Shown here: positions 63,012-64,000 of the stretch, in pieces
How the letters are laid out: the number at the start of each line of letters is the position of its first letter
Position numbering within the stretch: position 1 is the first letter of the stretch
Made by a program: the position numbers and the translations under genes
The notes under the pieces: model-generated
The model's database searches: none
What the model was told of the DNA's origin: nothing
What the model saw: only the letters and a program-made list of their open reading frames with translations
Assembly: GCA_016169945.1 (NCBI GenBank)
Contig: JADLSH010000212.1
Coordinates: 211,001 to 275,000, forward strand
From: Trachythela sp. YZ-2020
Lineage: Eukaryota > Cnidaria > Anthozoa > Malacalcyonacea > Clavulariidae
Length of the DNA: 64,000 nucleotides
Direction: 5' to 3'

Positions 63012-64000
63012 TTTAATTTAATTAATTTAACAACTTTATTGGTGCCATAAATTACATTAAAATAAAGTACAATATCAACATTAAAATAAAGTACAATATC
63101 AACTGGCCCAAAAGGGAAGGTGCGAACGAGACTATATAGAGTCCCATGCAAGGCACCTCCCTTTTCTAATAAGTAGTAACATTTATATGAAAATATGAAA
63201 AATATAAATATGAAAACAATGAAATAAGCAAAATGATCAAACAGGAGCGAATGATGATTTAGAGAGAGAGAGCTAGTCAACTCTCTAGGAGTGATTTGGT
63301 AAAAGTTGACGCACGAATCCGTTCCTATTTGAACGTTTTACTTCTAAATAATTCGTTTACTCTATGACCTATGACAAGAGCAGTCCCGCACTAGACTCCA
63401 TGTGCACGTCATGTCTACGTTAAAGGTTCTGTACAGCTCTAAACTAAATATGTCTTTAGCAAACGTTTTAAACAATGATAAGCTGGAAAAGTTTCGAGAA
63501 GTGGGATTGATCATAATACTGTTCCAGAGCTTAATTATACGATTGAAGTACGATCCTTGGAAAGTGGTTGTACTGCAGAACGGAGTCTTAAGAGTTCTCG
63601 CTTTACTTAACCTAGTGCGACCGTGTGTTACAAAGGAAACATAGTTATTGATATCCAATTTTATATGCCCGTGCATTGCCTTATAAAAGAAAACCAGGTC
63701 CTTTACTTCGCGGTCGTAACATAATGGCAGTGAAGTCAGTGCTGGAGACCAGATTTGAGTAGCGTAATCGAGGTGGCACTTGACCAGGGAGAGATACAAA
63801 GAACGCCGCACTTTCGTGTTGGTCAGCATGGGGCATGTCCTACGTAAGAGACCAAGCATCTTGTTGGCTTTGCACACCACAGCGAGGACTTGCTGATCCC
63901 AAGTGAGGTGGTTGGTAATGATACATCCAAGGTCTTTTTCTTTTCTAACATGGACCAGCGTTGTATCTCCAAGATGGTAATCAAAATATAGTGGATTGCT
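63012..64000 (-). mobile_element. LINE running off the window (minus strand)
   Basis: The RT C-terminal frame is open from the window edge to 63362, followed by a 3' UTR of about 330 bases with a 24-base tandem duplication (ACAATATCAACATTAAAATA, about 63063-63105). The 3' end is near 63012. Confidence 0.7.
63362..64000 (-). CDS. LINE reverse transcriptase, C-terminal part (partial)
   Basis: The frame continues past the right edge. Visible: FDYHLGDTTLVHVRKEKDLG, VVCKANKMLGLLRRTC, SLVKCHLDYATQIWSPALTS, LPLCYDREVKDLVFFYKAMH, LKTPFCSTTTFQGSYFNRII, LWNSI. The usual QLERVQRRAT-type segment between WSP and LPLCYDRE is missing: an in-frame deletion of some 35-45 residues, judged from the general layout of such RTs. 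The RT catalytic core should lie outside the window. Confidence 0.7.
   Translation of the reverse strand, partial: SNPLYFDYHLGDTTLVHVRKEKDLGCIITNHLTWDQQVLAVVCKANKMLGLLRRTCPMLTNTKVRRSLYLSLVKCHLDYATQIWSPALTSLPLCYDREVKDLVFFYKAMHGHIKLDINNYVSFVTHGRTRLSKARTLKTPFCSTTTFQGSYFNRIIKLWNSIMINPTSRNFSSLSLFKTFAKDIFSLELYRTFNVDMTCTWSLVRDCSCHRS

Overview
The window looks like nuclear DNA of an AT-rich metazoan, most likely a cnidarian and probably an anthozoan. Three things point there: spliced genes with GT..AG introns; a secreted PAN/EGF/fibrinogen-like protein of a type common in corals and anemones; and a dense mix of CR1/L2-like LINEs, a tRNA-derived SINE, MITEs and foldback repeats. I see no bacterial operons, no CRISPR array and no rRNA. 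The species is not determined.

Only two ordinary host genes are well supported. One is an alpha-1,3-fucosyltransferase-like GT10 gene (18654-19742, minus), whose reading frame is in one exon. The other is a three-exon secreted PAN-EGF-fibrinogen-like gene (55030-57559, plus). A single possible exon lies at 49304-49487 (minus). Almost everything else is mobile or repetitive DNA.

Layout. 1-1923: non-coding DNA with a dispersed repeat and a sharp palindrome. 1924-12327: a 10.4-kb composite DNA transposon. Its outer ends carry a 9-bp target duplication (AGTGCTACT). It consists of a truncated inverted copy (1933-4722), a second copy of the host flank (4723-4738) and a complete copy (4739-12318). 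The element carries small spliced genes read inward from both ends and a HIRAN-like ORF. It has been invaded by two LINE pieces and large microsatellites. 12.3-17.3 kb: a minisatellite, a possible TTAA-flanked element and an inverted duplication. 18.6-21.0 kb: the fucosyltransferase gene and LINE remnants. 23.5-28.4 kb: a nearly complete CR1/L2-like LINE, with an ORF1 carrying an SGNH esterase domain and an endonuclease/RT ORF2 broken by one frameshift. 28.4-37 kb: SINE hairpin, MITEs and LINE ends. 37.2-41.8 kb: a second long LINE on the minus strand, with a 1009-residue ORF2. 42.5-44.7 kb: two foldback structures. 45077-48566: a second, divergent member of the 9-bp-TSD transposon family, carrying an L2-like LINE and a hAT-like MITE. 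51.2-52.7 kb: a third end of that family and a broken BEL/Pao integrase region. 55-57.6 kb: the secreted host gene. 57.6-64 kb: palindromic MITEs, LINE fragments and a (TA)n tract, ending inside a LINE that runs off the window.

The most interesting material is the transposon family ending in CAGAGGAGGAAT, with about 37-bp terminal repeats and 9-bp target duplications. I cannot see a known transposase in it. One copy has been rebuilt into a giant palindrome in a way that left a duplicated piece of the original host flank at the joint.
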